Positions 25,470 to 35,200 of a stretch of 64,000 nt of DNA are shown piece after piece (positions within the stretch are counted from its first letter, which is position 1; each line of letters begins with the position of its first letter). Under the pieces are notes generated by a model. That model ran no database searches. It was not told where the DNA came from and saw only the letters and a program-made list of their open reading frames with translations. This stretch comes from Pseudomonas sp. DG56-2 (lineage in GTDB: Bacteria; Pseudomonadota; Gammaproteobacteria; Pseudomonadales; Pseudomonadaceae): NCBI RefSeq assembly GCF_004803755.1, contig NZ_CP032311.1, positions 2,806,501 through 2,870,500 on the forward strand, written 5' to 3'. The translations under genes and the position numbers were made by a program.

Positions 25470-26675
25470 ATGAACACTTCAACGCGTCGATCGACGCTTA
25501 CCATTGCCCTTTGCTTTATCGTCGCCCTGATCGAAGGGTTCGACCTGCAGTCAGCCGGTACCGCAGCCGCCGGCTTACGCCAGAATTTCGACCTGGACCC
25601 GCGTATGTTGGGGTGGGTATTCAGTGCCAGCATCATAGGCCTGTTACCCGGGGCTTTCTTTGGTGGGTGGCTGGCCGATCGCGTCGGTCGCAAGAAGGTG
25701 CTGGTGGCGGCGGTGATCCTGTTCGGGGTGTTTTCGTTGTGGACGGCCTATGTCGACAGCTACCCGCAGTTACTGCTGGCACGGTTGATGACCGGCCTGG
25801 GCCTGGGCGCTGCCCTGCCTAACTTGATTGCCCTGTGCGCCGAAGCGGTCAGCGAACAACGGCGCAGCACCGCGATCAGCATCATGTATGCCGGTGTGCC
25901 GCTTGGTGGTGCGCTGGCGGCAGTCGTGGCTATGTTTTCCCATGACCACTGGCAGATCACGTTCATCATTGGCGGTCTGGCGCCATTGTTTGCGGTGCCG
26001 CTGATGTTGCTACTGCTGCCTGAGTCCATGGCGTTTGAACGCGGCGGCCGAACCGCCCTGCGTGTCTCCACCAGCACGGCACTGTTCGGTGAAAGGCGTG
26101 CGGGATCGACCCTGGCATTGTGGCTGAGTTACTTCTTCACCCTCACCGTCATGTACATGCTGCTCAACTGGTTGCCTTCGCTGTTGATCGGCCAAGGTTT
26201 CAGCAAGCCGGATGCCGGCATGGTACAGATGCTATTCAACATTGGCGGCGCGCTGGGTTCGTTGCTCGGTGGCGTTCTGCTGGACCGCTGCAACCCATTC
26301 AAAGTGGTGCTATGCATCTATGCCGGGTTGCTCGCGGCCTTGGCCGGGCTGGGCCTGTCGATAGGCTTGACAGCGATGGCGATGGCGGGTTTCGCCGCCG
26401 GGTTGTTCGTGATGGCCGCACAGCTGGTGTTGTATGCGCTTGCGCCGCCGCTGTATCCGGTCGCCGTGCGCGCCACTGGAGTCGGCGCGGCAGTAGCGAT
26501 CGGTCGACTGGGTTCAGTCAGCGGGCCGCTGGCGGCCGGGCAGATTCTGGCGACTGGGGCGGGCACCGCTGGTGTATTGCTGGCAGCGTCGCCAGGCCTG
26601 GTGATCGCAGCGTTGGCAGTCATGCATGTGCTGCGCAAGGACGTGACCGCCGAGCAGGTGCCTCTGCAGGGCTGA
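25470..26675 (+). CDS. MFS carrier, probably hydroxycinnamate uptake (MhpT-like)
   Basis: A 401-aa AAHS/MhpT-type carrier with 12 hydrophobic segments. Landmarks are ALIEGFDLQSAG (membrane-1 acidic motif), WLADRVGRKKV and RLMTGLGLGAALPNLIAL. The start is the ATG at 25470. A GTG six bases earlier is too close to the GAGG ribosome site. It is divergent from the second porin and adjacent to the ferulate operon. The P. putida counterpart next to its ferulate cluster is regarded as a hydroxycinnamate importer, so ferulate or coumarate is the likely cargo (by context). Confidence 0.9.
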   Translation: MNTSTRRSTLTIALCFIVALIEGFDLQSAGTAAAGLRQNFDLDPRMLGWVFSASIIGLLPGAFFGGWLADRVGRKKVLVAAVILFGVFSLWTAYVDSYPQLLLARLMTGLGLGAALPNLIALCAEAVSEQRRSTAISIMYAGVPLGGALAAVVAMFSHDHWQITFIIGGLAPLFAVPLMLLLLPESMAFERGGRTALRVSTSTALFGERRAGSTLALWLSYFFTLTVMYMLLNWLPSLLIGQGFSKPDAGMVQMLFNIGGALGSLLGGVLLDRCNPFKVVLCIYAGLLAALAGLGLSIGLTAMAMAGFAAGLFVMAAQLVLYALAPPLYPVAVRATGVGAAVAIGRLGSVSGPLAAGQILATGAGTAGVLLAASPGLVIAALAVMHVLRKDVTAEQVPLQG

Positions 26676-26689
26676 CGCAGGGGCAGATA

Positions 26690-26718
26690 TGCCGGAGTCG
26701 GCAATGCGGGCTCCGGCA
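26690..26718. terminator. Bidirectional terminator between the MFS gene and hipA
   Basis: TGCCGGAG (26690-26697) pairs perfectly with CTCCGGCA (26711-26718) around a 13-base loop, in the 63-bp gap between two convergent gene ends. Confidence 0.65.
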
Positions 26719-26738
26719 CTTCATTCACTTGCAGGCGA

Positions 26739-28043
26739 TCAAATCCCTTCGCTCAGATACAACCGGTGTACGTCACCAATGCGCTTGCTGGCTGTAGCGT
26801 TAACGCCGGCCACTTGAGCGAAATGCGGCCATTGCCGGACAGCTTCGACGACATCACGGATGATCTGCTTGGCGTCCATGCCGCGCACTTGGTTTGCCAC
26901 GCTGAGCAAATCTTCAAGGGTGAAGTCATCACGCTTGCCATTGATGCTCATTTGGTGAGTGTCGACCCAGAAGCTACCGGGCAGGTACGAATAGGAAACG
27001 TCGTAGGCTGGAGTCAGGTACCAGCTTCCGTCGGTGTCCATCATGAAGGCGGTATTCTTGGTGTGGTCGTCCTGGTTGCGGGCCACCACATTGAAGACCA
27101 TACGGCGATAGAATTCCTCGGCCCCATCGCGGGAAACGCCAAGCGCGCGCAGTACGGCGAATGCTTCGGCGTAAGAATATTGGCCGGGCTTGCGGAAATC
27201 TGCATGGTCCATCGCGCACAGCGTGGCAACGTGGATTTTCTCGCCATCGGCGGTACGGTCGAATCGCTTGGTCATGAAGTGCGCCCGACCACCCTCCTCC
27301 AACAACCGGCATTCGGTCATGGTGATACCCGCGGCCTTGGCCATGAGGTGATAGGCGTATTCGATCCGCCCATAGCCTTGCGAGTCAGCCAGGACTTTCG
27401 AATCCTTGGCGACATCGAATTTCAACAGCCAGTACTCGAATCCCGCTGGCGCCGGTACCTGGCCCGAGCGGATCTCACCCGCCGCGTTCAGGGCAATGAC
27501 GGCTTTTGCCCGCGCGCCACCGGCACTGGTGCCAACCTGAATGAGGTGCTGCAGGGCAACGTCATCGACAGAGGGGTCGTGCGCAGTCAGCCTTTCGGCC
27601 AGCGATCCGCGTTCCGACAATACTTCGCTGGCCAGGCGCACGAGTGCATCGATCTGGATGCTCTCACCCTTGTTCTGCTCTGCAGCCAGTGCCGGCCGAT
27701 ACTCCAATGCACCCATACCGCGTGTCCCTTGGTACAGGAGGCGTTCCACCGGAGAGAAAGTGACCTTGTCGCGCCCTTGTTGAGCCAGCCAGGCGTCGAT
27801 CAGCGCGTTACCGAAGTCATCCGGCAGCGAGTCGGCAAGGATTGAAGGCAAGCCCTTGAAGGTTTCCCGGTCCAGCCCCTGGAACACATAGGTGTAGTCC
27901 TCGCGTAAAGGCATGTGGATCGGTGAAATCTGCAATCCAGTCCTGACAAACTCAGGGGTATATTCGAATTCCGCAATCTGGGTGTCAGCGTTCCAGTTGA
28001 GTGCACCCACGTACACATCCCACAGGTAGATTCGAGCAATCAC
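26739..28043 (-). CDS. hipA: HipA-type serine/threonine kinase toxin
   Basis: A 434-aa HipA-family toxin. It has an N-terminal subdomain 1 with FKGLPSILADSLPDDFGNAL, a glycine-rich nucleotide loop (QVGTSAGGARAKAV), the conserved FMTKRFDR strand, the catalytic loop NVVARNQDDHTKN (N323-H327) and the metal-binding LTPAYDVSYSY. Known members phosphorylate glutamyl-tRNA synthetase or other proteins and arrest growth. The start is GTG and overlaps the end of hipB as GTGA. All kinase motifs look intact, so the toxin is probably functional and held by HipB. Confidence 0.93.
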   Translation of the reverse strand: MIARIYLWDVYVGALNWNADTQIAEFEYTPEFVRTGLQISPIHMPLREDYTYVFQGLDRETFKGLPSILADSLPDDFGNALIDAWLAQQGRDKVTFSPVERLLYQGTRGMGALEYRPALAAEQNKGESIQIDALVRLASEVLSERGSLAERLTAHDPSVDDVALQHLIQVGTSAGGARAKAVIALNAAGEIRSGQVPAPAGFEYWLLKFDVAKDSKVLADSQGYGRIEYAYHLMAKAAGITMTECRLLEEGGRAHFMTKRFDRTADGEKIHVATLCAMDHADFRKPGQYSYAEAFAVLRALGVSRDGAEEFYRRMVFNVVARNQDDHTKNTAFMMDTDGSWYLTPAYDVSYSYLPGSFWVDTHQMSINGKRDDFTLEDLLSVANQVRGMDAKQIIRDVVEAVRQWPHFAQVAGVNATASKRIGDVHRLYLSEGI

Positions 28044-28432
28044 CAGCTACTGTCCTTTTTCGTATGGGTGCCACCAATGAGCGTCGGCTTGCCGATTGGG
28101 GTAGTTGCAGTCGGCTTTAATGAAGACTCGGCAGACGTCGCTCGCGCGGCCCGCAGTCGTCGCTTACCGTGCATTTTGGCTAACTGCAGTGGGCTTGACC
28201 TGACCTCCTCGATCAACGTCGCCAAGCGCCCCAACTCACCCAGTACGCGGAGCACTGCAATAACGTTCACTAACGTGCCTTTTCCTGCAGTGATTTTGCG
28301 GTACGTCTCACGCGAGATGCCGGCTTCGTGCGCAACGATGTCCTGGCCCAGATTTCGTTTCAAGCGAATGGCTTCGATGCGTTGGCCAATTTCACCGGCG
28401 ATCGCTTCATCAGTCATCGATTCTGTTCGCAT
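28040..28432 (-). CDS. hipB: HipB-type antitoxin / autorepressor
   Basis: A 130-aa protein with a Xre/Cro-type helix-turn-helix at about residues 13-66 (RIEAIRLKRNLGQDIVAHEAG, quoted in part, then ISRETYRKITAGKG). The C-terminal tail is long, basic and Ser/Thr-rich. It neutralises HipA and represses the operon. A start at 28453 is possible, but 28432 leaves a degenerate copy of the operator (28436-28451) outside the gene and has AGG four bases upstream, so it is preferred. Confidence 0.85.
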   Translation of the reverse strand: MRTESMTDEAIAGEIGQRIEAIRLKRNLGQDIVAHEAGISRETYRKITAGKGTLVNVIAVLRVLGELGRLATLIEEVRSSPLQLAKMHGKRRLRAARATSAESSLKPTATTPIGKPTLIGGTHTKKDSSW

Positions 28433-28435
28433 AAT

Positions 28436-28593
28436 GCCTATATTCCTATGCAAAGAAGGCCTTTCGGCCGAGCTACGCCTAGAATTATAGGCTTTATATG
28501 AGCGCTATTAAAAGGTTTCTGAAAAGACAGAGTAACGCCTAGATTTTTAGGCGCAGAGCAAATTTACGTCTATTAACGCCTAATTTTATTGGC
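28436..28593. promoter_or_regulatory. Array of hipBA operators (GCCTA-N6-TAGGC type)
   Basis: There are three palindromes on one pattern: GCCTAGAATTATAGGC at 28477-28492, GCCTAGATTTTTAGGC at 28537-28552 and GCCTAATTTTATTGGC at 28578-28593. A degenerate fourth, GCCTATATTCCTATGC, lies at 28436-28451 next to the hipB start. Centre-to-centre distances are 41, 60 and 41 bp. The region is strikingly AT-rich. The array is a natural multi-site target for HipB or the HipAB complex. Confidence 0.7.
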
Positions 28594-28639
28594 GCTGCAT
28601 GAATAAATGCACATCTAGCGAAGACGACTGAGACGGAGA

Positions 28640-30325
28640 TTAACTGGCTATATACACAATGATCGGGCCACACACGGCCAACAACACGTTGGAAATCGCG
28701 TAGCACACGGTAAAGCCAATCACTGGCGTGTTGCTCCCGGATTGTTCGATGATTTTGTTCATCGACGCCGCTTCAGTCTGCGCCCCGGCCAATGCACCAA
28801 ACAGCACCATGGGGTGCAATCGCAGCACATAGCGTCCGAAATACAGCGAAACAAGCGGCGGCAACAACGTCACCACGATTCCTGAAATCAGCAGCGCCAG
28901 GCCCTCGTTCTGCATGGCGGCGATTGCCGGTGGGCCTGCCAGCAAGCCGACGACTGCGCCGAATGCGGTGAGACCAAACTCGGAAAACGCCCACTGGGCA
29001 GCCGGCGGTAAGCTGCCGAATTCCGGATGACGCGAGTTGTACCAGCCGATCAGCAGTGCAACCAACAGCACCCCGCCACCCACGCCCAGTTCAATGGGGA
29101 TCATGCCGATATGCGTCGATAGCATACCCAGCAGCGCGCCCACCACCATGCCCAAGCCGTGGACGGCAATATCGGTTTTATAGCTGCGCTCGCGAATTCG
29201 TCCCAACTGTTCGGCCAGGGCGACAACACTGGCCGTACGCCCGGTGAGCGAGATCACATCACCTTTGTGCAGCACGGTATTGGGCAGCAGCGGCAAGTCC
29301 AGGTTTTGCCGGGTGATCGAATTGATGAAGCAGCCCATACGCTCAGAGCCCGTTAGCCGGGATTTGATCTCATGCACGGTCTTGCCAGCCAATGACCTGT
29401 TGGTCAGCACTATCTCGGCAGTACGGGTAGGAAACGACAACGCTTCGGGGTGGTCCAGCTCGGCGCCCAGCCATCCACTCAAATACCCGACGTCTTCGCG
29501 CAGGGCATAGATACCGACGATATCGCCCAACTGCAATTGCATCGCCGAGTCGCGCTCATGCACCACCCCTGCGCGCACTACCCGTTCGATGCTCATGCTC
29601 GGATGCTGGCGTTCCAATTCATGGATGGATAAGCCTAGTGTACTGGGTTCAGTCAAAGAGTGGGCGCGCACCACGATGCGCGTATAGGGGATGCTGATGA
29701 TCTCTTCCTGGCTGGCGATGCCCAGCTCCAGCTCCAGCTCCCGCGCCGAGGCGCGCAGGTCCACGCCCAACAATTTCGGGGCGATGCTGCCGACAAACAC
29801 CACCAACCCCACTGTGCCGAACACATAGGTAATGGCATAGGCAATTGCCATATGGCTGTACAACTGGTTCTTCGCCGCCTCATCCAACCCCAGTTGCGCA
29901 ATGGCACTACTGGCCGTACCCATGATCGCCGTGTCAGTCAGGGCGCCTGCACCCAAGCCGGCGGTAAAGCCGGCATCGAAGTTGTAGATTTTGTTCATCA
30001 GCAAAATCGCGCCCAGAGCGGTGCTGCAAAGCACCACCGAAAAAAGCACCAGTTTAAGACTGCCACGGTTCAGGCAACCGAAAAACTCCGGGCCACTTTT
30101 GAAGCCAACGGCATAAATGAACAGCACAAAGAACACTGATTTGAGTTCGTGGGGCACCTCCAGGCCGACCTGGCCGATCACCAGCCCCATCAGCAGCGCA
30201 CCGGCCACCGAACCCAGATGAAAGCTGCCAATTTGGATACGGCCGACCAGTACACCCAAGCCAATGGCCAGGAATACCGCGATCTCGGGGTTGGAACGCA
30301 AGGCATGCAGCACGAATTCGGTCAT
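28640..30325 (-). CDS. AspT/YbjL-family (AAEx) membrane transporter with RCK domains
   Basis: A 561-aa inner-membrane protein with two blocks of about five hydrophobic helices each (residues 15-180 and 385-560). The blocks carry the paired motifs GLGAGALTDTAIMG and FGALAGAQTEAASM. Between them are two cytoplasmic TrkA-C/RCK-type domains (about 205-380). This is the architecture of the aspartate:alanine exchanger family, and the substrate here is unknown. The start overlaps the end of the upstream MscS-like gene as ATGA, so the two are co-translated. Confidence 0.88.
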   Translation of the reverse strand: MTEFVLHALRSNPEIAVFLAIGLGVLVGRIQIGSFHLGSVAGALLMGLVIGQVGLEVPHELKSVFFVLFIYAVGFKSGPEFFGCLNRGSLKLVLFSVVLCSTALGAILLMNKIYNFDAGFTAGLGAGALTDTAIMGTASSAIAQLGLDEAAKNQLYSHMAIAYAITYVFGTVGLVVFVGSIAPKLLGVDLRASARELELELGIASQEEIISIPYTRIVVRAHSLTEPSTLGLSIHELERQHPSMSIERVVRAGVVHERDSAMQLQLGDIVGIYALREDVGYLSGWLGAELDHPEALSFPTRTAEIVLTNRSLAGKTVHEIKSRLTGSERMGCFINSITRQNLDLPLLPNTVLHKGDVISLTGRTASVVALAEQLGRIRERSYKTDIAVHGLGMVVGALLGMLSTHIGMIPIELGVGGGVLLVALLIGWYNSRHPEFGSLPPAAQWAFSEFGLTAFGAVVGLLAGPPAIAAMQNEGLALLISGIVVTLLPPLVSLYFGRYVLRLHPMVLFGALAGAQTEAASMNKIIEQSGSNTPVIGFTVCYAISNVLLAVCGPIIVYIAS

Positions 30326-31950
30326 TGCGCGTCTCCCTGGTCATGTGGCGCCTGCGCGGGCGCGGCATACCAGCCCTCCTTGGGCACGCGTTTTTCATGT
30401 TCCGGATCGCCCAGGTAGTGCGGCGACATGATCTGCACGCCGTACTCGTTGAACACATCCTGCACATTGGCATGCAGTAACGACAGCAACTCGGCACGTG
30501 GTCGCGGCTCGCTCGGCACTGCCTGGGCGACCAGGCGGTACTCGGGATAGAAGTCCGAAAGCGCGGTTTGAAATACCTGCGGCCGCGGCGTCTGCAGAAT
30601 ACCGGCTGTGCGGCTTGCCGCCTCCAGCAGCATGGCCTCGACCTGGCGCCAGGGTGTGTCGTAGCCAATGGTGACAACCGTGTCCACCACATAACCAGCG
30701 CCCTGCACCACTCGCGAGTAGTTTTTCGTCACCGTGCCGGTAATCATCGAGTTAGGCAGGGTCAACACCTCCCCCAACCCGGTGCGAATACTGGTGGTGA
30801 ACATGCCCAACTCGGTCACCGTGCCCTCATGCTCGCCAATTTTGACGAACTCGCCGGGGCGCAAGGTGCGGGTATAAGTCAAGATCAGACCGGCTGCCGC
30901 CTGGCCAACCACGCTCGAAGCCCCCAGCGAGATCATTAAGCCGATCAACACCGACAGACCTTTGAACGCATCAGTACCGGCACCGGGCAGGTAGGGGTAC
31001 GCCATCGCCAGGGCAAACAGCCAGATCGCCAGGGCCGTCAGGCGCATCGTCGGGTGCAGGGTTTCTTCGTTGAGCCAGGAAATCGTGCCGGGACGCGCCA
31101 GCCGCTCAAGAATGCGTTTGCTGAAGGCGCTGGCCCCACGTGCGATGAAAAAGATCATCAGCGCAATCACCAGCCCCGGAATCGCGCTGACGATGGCATC
31201 CAGCAGATATCCCGCCAGGTTCAGCAGGTAGTTATCAAGGCTCTCACCCCAAGGTCGGGTGTAGGGAAAACGCCGCAACACGAAGGTCAACCATTCATAC
31301 GTGAGCAGCAGCACCACAATCCAGTACAGCAACGCCAACAAGCGCCTGAACACGGGAAACAGATTGCTGGTATCGAACAGGGGCGTTTGGCCAACCTTCA
31401 GTACATCATGATGGCGACGAATTTTCTTCGGCAGCCACGACAACAGCTTGCGCTGTATATACGCAGCAAGGCGCAACAAGGCAAGGTACAGCAAGGTAGC
31501 AACCACACTGAAGCCGCCTGCGACCAGCAAAAATCGTACGCTGCGCGCCTGCTGTGATTCAGTCACAACCGTCTCGAGGCGCTTGGCAGCCTCAGTGGCA
31601 GCCTCGGCAACACTGATATCGGCGTCAGTATCCTTGGGTGTGACAATGAACGCTCGACGCTCACCGAGCAGCACCAGATAGCTGTCCTGGATGGCATCGA
31701 TCCTGATGTCGAGATCTTCGGTACCGCCAATCATCTCGTTGATCACGGCTTCGGCACGTTGCATGCGAACCTTCGGGGTTTCGCCGAGCAAGGTGGCGCG
31801 AAAGGTCAGGATGCTGCGATTGAACACTTTCAGTTCGGCAGCCGGCGCGGTAACGACTGCAGTTTCCTGATCAGCGTAAGCGGGCTGGTAAAACGTCATC
31901 CACAGCAGTACAGCCGCCCCAAGGCACCCGCGTTTTACCCACTTTTCCAT
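30322..31950 (-). CDS. MscS-family mechanosensitive channel with periplasmic N-terminal domain
   Basis: A 542-aa protein. It has a signal or first membrane helix (GCLGAAVLLWMTFYQPAYA), a periplasmic region of about 120 residues, several membrane helices, the pore-lining helix (LSVLIGLMISLGASSVVGQAAAGLI, quoted over about 25 positions as IGLMISLGASSVVGQ) and the MscS beta domain (GEFVKIGEHEGTVTELGMFTT). ATG 31950 follows GGAGCGAAGGCC. The longer frame adds residues that are not membrane-like. It is followed by the overlapping AspT-like gene, suggesting a joint role in osmotic or solute efflux control. Confidence 0.9.
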   Translation of the reverse strand: MEKWVKRGCLGAAVLLWMTFYQPAYADQETAVVTAPAAELKVFNRSILTFRATLLGETPKVRMQRAEAVINEMIGGTEDLDIRIDAIQDSYLVLLGERRAFIVTPKDTDADISVAEAATEAAKRLETVVTESQQARSVRFLLVAGGFSVVATLLYLALLRLAAYIQRKLLSWLPKKIRRHHDVLKVGQTPLFDTSNLFPVFRRLLALLYWIVVLLLTYEWLTFVLRRFPYTRPWGESLDNYLLNLAGYLLDAIVSAIPGLVIALMIFFIARGASAFSKRILERLARPGTISWLNEETLHPTMRLTALAIWLFALAMAYPYLPGAGTDAFKGLSVLIGLMISLGASSVVGQAAAGLILTYTRTLRPGEFVKIGEHEGTVTELGMFTTSIRTGLGEVLTLPNSMITGTVTKNYSRVVQGAGYVVDTVVTIGYDTPWRQVEAMLLEAASRTAGILQTPRPQVFQTALSDFYPEYRLVAQAVPSEPRPRAELLSLLHANVQDVFNEYGVQIMSPHYLGDPEHEKRVPKEGWYAAPAQAPHDQGDAQ

Positions 31951-32269
31951 GGCCTTCGCTCCGGTTGAACATCGCCACCTCCCACGCACCCCCGTGGTAA
32001 GCGGCAAGGTCAGAATAGACCGCGTTCTGCCCTCCTACCTCCGGCGCGATCAATACTCTGCACGCATGGGCTTGCTGGCCGTCCAGACCGGCTGAAAGGC
32101 GCCTGGAGCGCATCCGTCAGGCAAATCACAGAATGTTTAAAATGCGTCTAGTCTGATTTTGTTGAGAATTATTCGACGGCCCGAAGGAATAACCGGCTGT
32201 CGCCAGCATCAGCGCTGCTCCCGTTGCCGACGGCCCGCCTTCGCAAGGAGCTTTCGTATTGAGGTGGAC
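31951..32269. other. Divergent promoter region of mscS-like and giant-protein genes
   Basis: 319 bp with no gene. A plausible -10, TTTAAAAT, lies at 32136-32143 on the plus strand with no good -35. The last 30 bp before the giant gene contain the ribosome sites AAGGAG and GAGG. I see no strong palindrome. No transcription activator gene is adjacent. Confidence 0.4.
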
Positions 32270-35200
32270 ATGACGACCCGACTCCGTACTGCAATTCCAG
32301 CCGCATTCAAACCGCAACGCCAAGCCCTGGCGCTTGAGCCGCGAATACTGTTTGACGGGGCAGCGGCGGCAGCGACCGCGGATCAGCACCAGCAGGATGC
32401 CGGCGATACAGGCAAGAGCGACACGGCGCACGCCACGCCGTCCGACGCTCGCAGCGAGCCCGGCCAGCAACCGTCTGCGGCGCGTCACCTGTTAGTGCTC
32501 GACAGCCGTATCGAAGGCCGCGAGCAACTCGCCGCCAATCTGCCGGACAACGTTGACGTGCTGGTGGTGGAGGCTAATCAGGATGGACTGGCCGCGATTT
32601 CCAGCGCCCTGGCCAAGCTGGGCCAAGTCGACTCGATTCAAATTCTATCCCATGGTGCCGCCGGCGAGTTCACCCTGGGCAGCACCACCCTGACTGCCGA
32701 GAATGTTGGGCAATACGCGCAACCGTTGAGTCAATGGAGCCAGTCCCTGAACGAAGGCGCCGACATCCAGCTCTACGGCTGCAAGGTGGGCGAAGGCAAG
32801 GATGGGCGTACCCTGGTGGATGAACTGGCGCGCTGGACCGGCGCAGACGTGGGCGCCTCTGACGACAACACCGGTAGCGCTAAAGCGGGTGGCGATTGGA
32901 GCCTGGAAATCAGCAATGGCTTGATCGATAAGTCTATCGCGCTCTCCAGCGCGGCCATGAGCAGCTACGAGCGGTTGCTGGCTGCAGGTCCAAGCACTGG
33001 ATTGTCCGGTGGTGCCGACGTCTTGTTGGGTGAGAACTTCACCTTCACGGTGACCTTCAGCAACAGCACTACCGATGCCGGTTATGCACCCTTTATCGAT
33101 TTATTCTTCCCCGCCACCGGCAAGGATGGCGCCGGCGCAGAAATTGATGACGGTATCACCTTCAGTTCCGCCAGCTACCTGGGCCAGACGCTGACCGCCC
33201 ACGTATTGACCTTCGATGCCAATGGCCAGGCCAGCCATCCCTTGGCCGTCGGCACCGATGGCAAGCCCCTGATCATAAACGCAGCCGACTTTGGAATGCG
33301 CGCGGGTGATCAGATGGTAGTCCTCGAACTGCCGTTCTCCAGCGTCAGCCAGGGCCAGCCGCCGATTGCCATTCAAGTGACCGCGACCTTAAGCAACCTG
33401 GCAGACACCGACTTCTCCTTCTCAGGCTCCACCCCTGACCTGACCATTCGTGCACGCAGTGGCTTTCAGTATGGCAACGATTCACTTAATAACCCGGCCA
33501 CTGACCCGAGTATTCTTGAGCCTTCGGCCAACGCCGACAGCTACGTCGTGCACCCAACCGTCATTACGGTTGATCAGACGGTCAGCACACCGGAAGGTGA
33601 AACTGCCACCGGCCCGAACTTCGTTCGCACGCTGTCTGGCACCATTACCCCAGCCGACTCGCAGACCTTGACCAACGTGGTGATCACCCAGCCGGTGCCA
33701 GACAATGTCATTGTCAAAGGCATCACCCCGGCTGCCGGAGGCACAGTTGTATCCATAACCCTCTACGATGGTCGTGTGATTACCGACCCGGCCTTGATTC
33801 GGGTAACGCTCGCGCGCAATAACGACAGTAACCTTGGCAACGACGTGTACCTTCGCGAATTCAGCGTGCGGTACCCGACGATCAGTGGCCCGACGAGCAC
33901 GAGCGTGCAGTTTTTTGTGCCCGATGAAGATGCCGATGGCGTTCCCGTCCTCAACCCGGTCACCGGCAATGATGTTGCCATCGTTTTCGATGGCCCTACT
34001 GCTACCGGCGACTGGGTGCCGTTGGATCCGCGCGACGCTGCGGGTGGGCAAATCGAGTTCAGTGGCACTGGGCAGGATGTCAGCTTTATTGCCAAGTCGA
34101 TTACCTTGCAAAAGGAGGTCACGGTCGCGATTGACGGTGGCACCGCCGGGGTAAGCCCGGGTGACACCCTCAGCTACCGCCTCAACATCGCCCTCTCCGA
34201 CTATTTTGCCTTTGGCAAAACCTTCCTCGGTAATGGCAGCTTCGTGGTTGCCGACAGCCTCGGTGATGGCCAAACCCTTGTGCCGGGCACGGCCACCTTG
34301 ACCCTCACGGTCAACGGCATCACTCAGACCATCACCCTGATCAGCAGCGCTGTGGTGAATGCGGACGGTACGACGTCCATGCAGTTCGACGTTGCCGGCT
34401 CTATCAGCAATGCCTTTGCCGTACGTAACTGGCTCAATGGCGACCTGGCCTTCGACGATGTACTGCAAGGCGCGACCCTGGCGGTGATCAGCTACCAGGC
34501 GCGAATCGGACAGAGCTATACACCGCCGAGCGGCAACCCTCATCCTGAAATCAACGAAGGCGATCCGCTCGGCAACAACGCCACCGTTACCGCCACGGTA
34601 CTGCTCGACCCTCTAAACCTCAGCGGCGACAACCAGAGCGACAGCTCCACTACCACCACCACCATCCCCACCAGCCAGGTTGAAATCAATCTGGCCGATC
34701 GCAACGGTGGTGGCGCGCCGGCACCTGGCACCGAGTTGCGCCCTGGTGACCGTGTCACTTTCCGCATCAGCTACGATTTGATCACCGGCGACTACGAAAA
34801 CTTCAAGCTCACGGCATACCTGCCTCTGCCGCTATTCGACCTCAGCGGCCTGGACCTCAACACCATCTGGCGCCTGGCGACAGACAACACCAATCCAAAT
34901 ACTCCAACGTCCATTACCCTCGGGCCAGGCAACTCGCTGGTGTTCACCTTCGCCGACTATGTGAACAGCGGGGTCGAAGGCAGCCGTATTTCGATCGACT
35001 TCACCCTGACCGTCAGTGACCAGCCGTTCGCCGACCAACGCGCCTTCAACGTGCTGGGCGAATCCAGTCAGACCCGGACGCTGGATAAAAGCGCTCTGGT
35101 AACCACCGATGACGTTACCTTGATCGCCTCGGTCGCTGAACCTGTGCTCAACATCAGCCATGGCGTAGTCTCCAGCAGCCATGGCACGGTATCGGGTACA

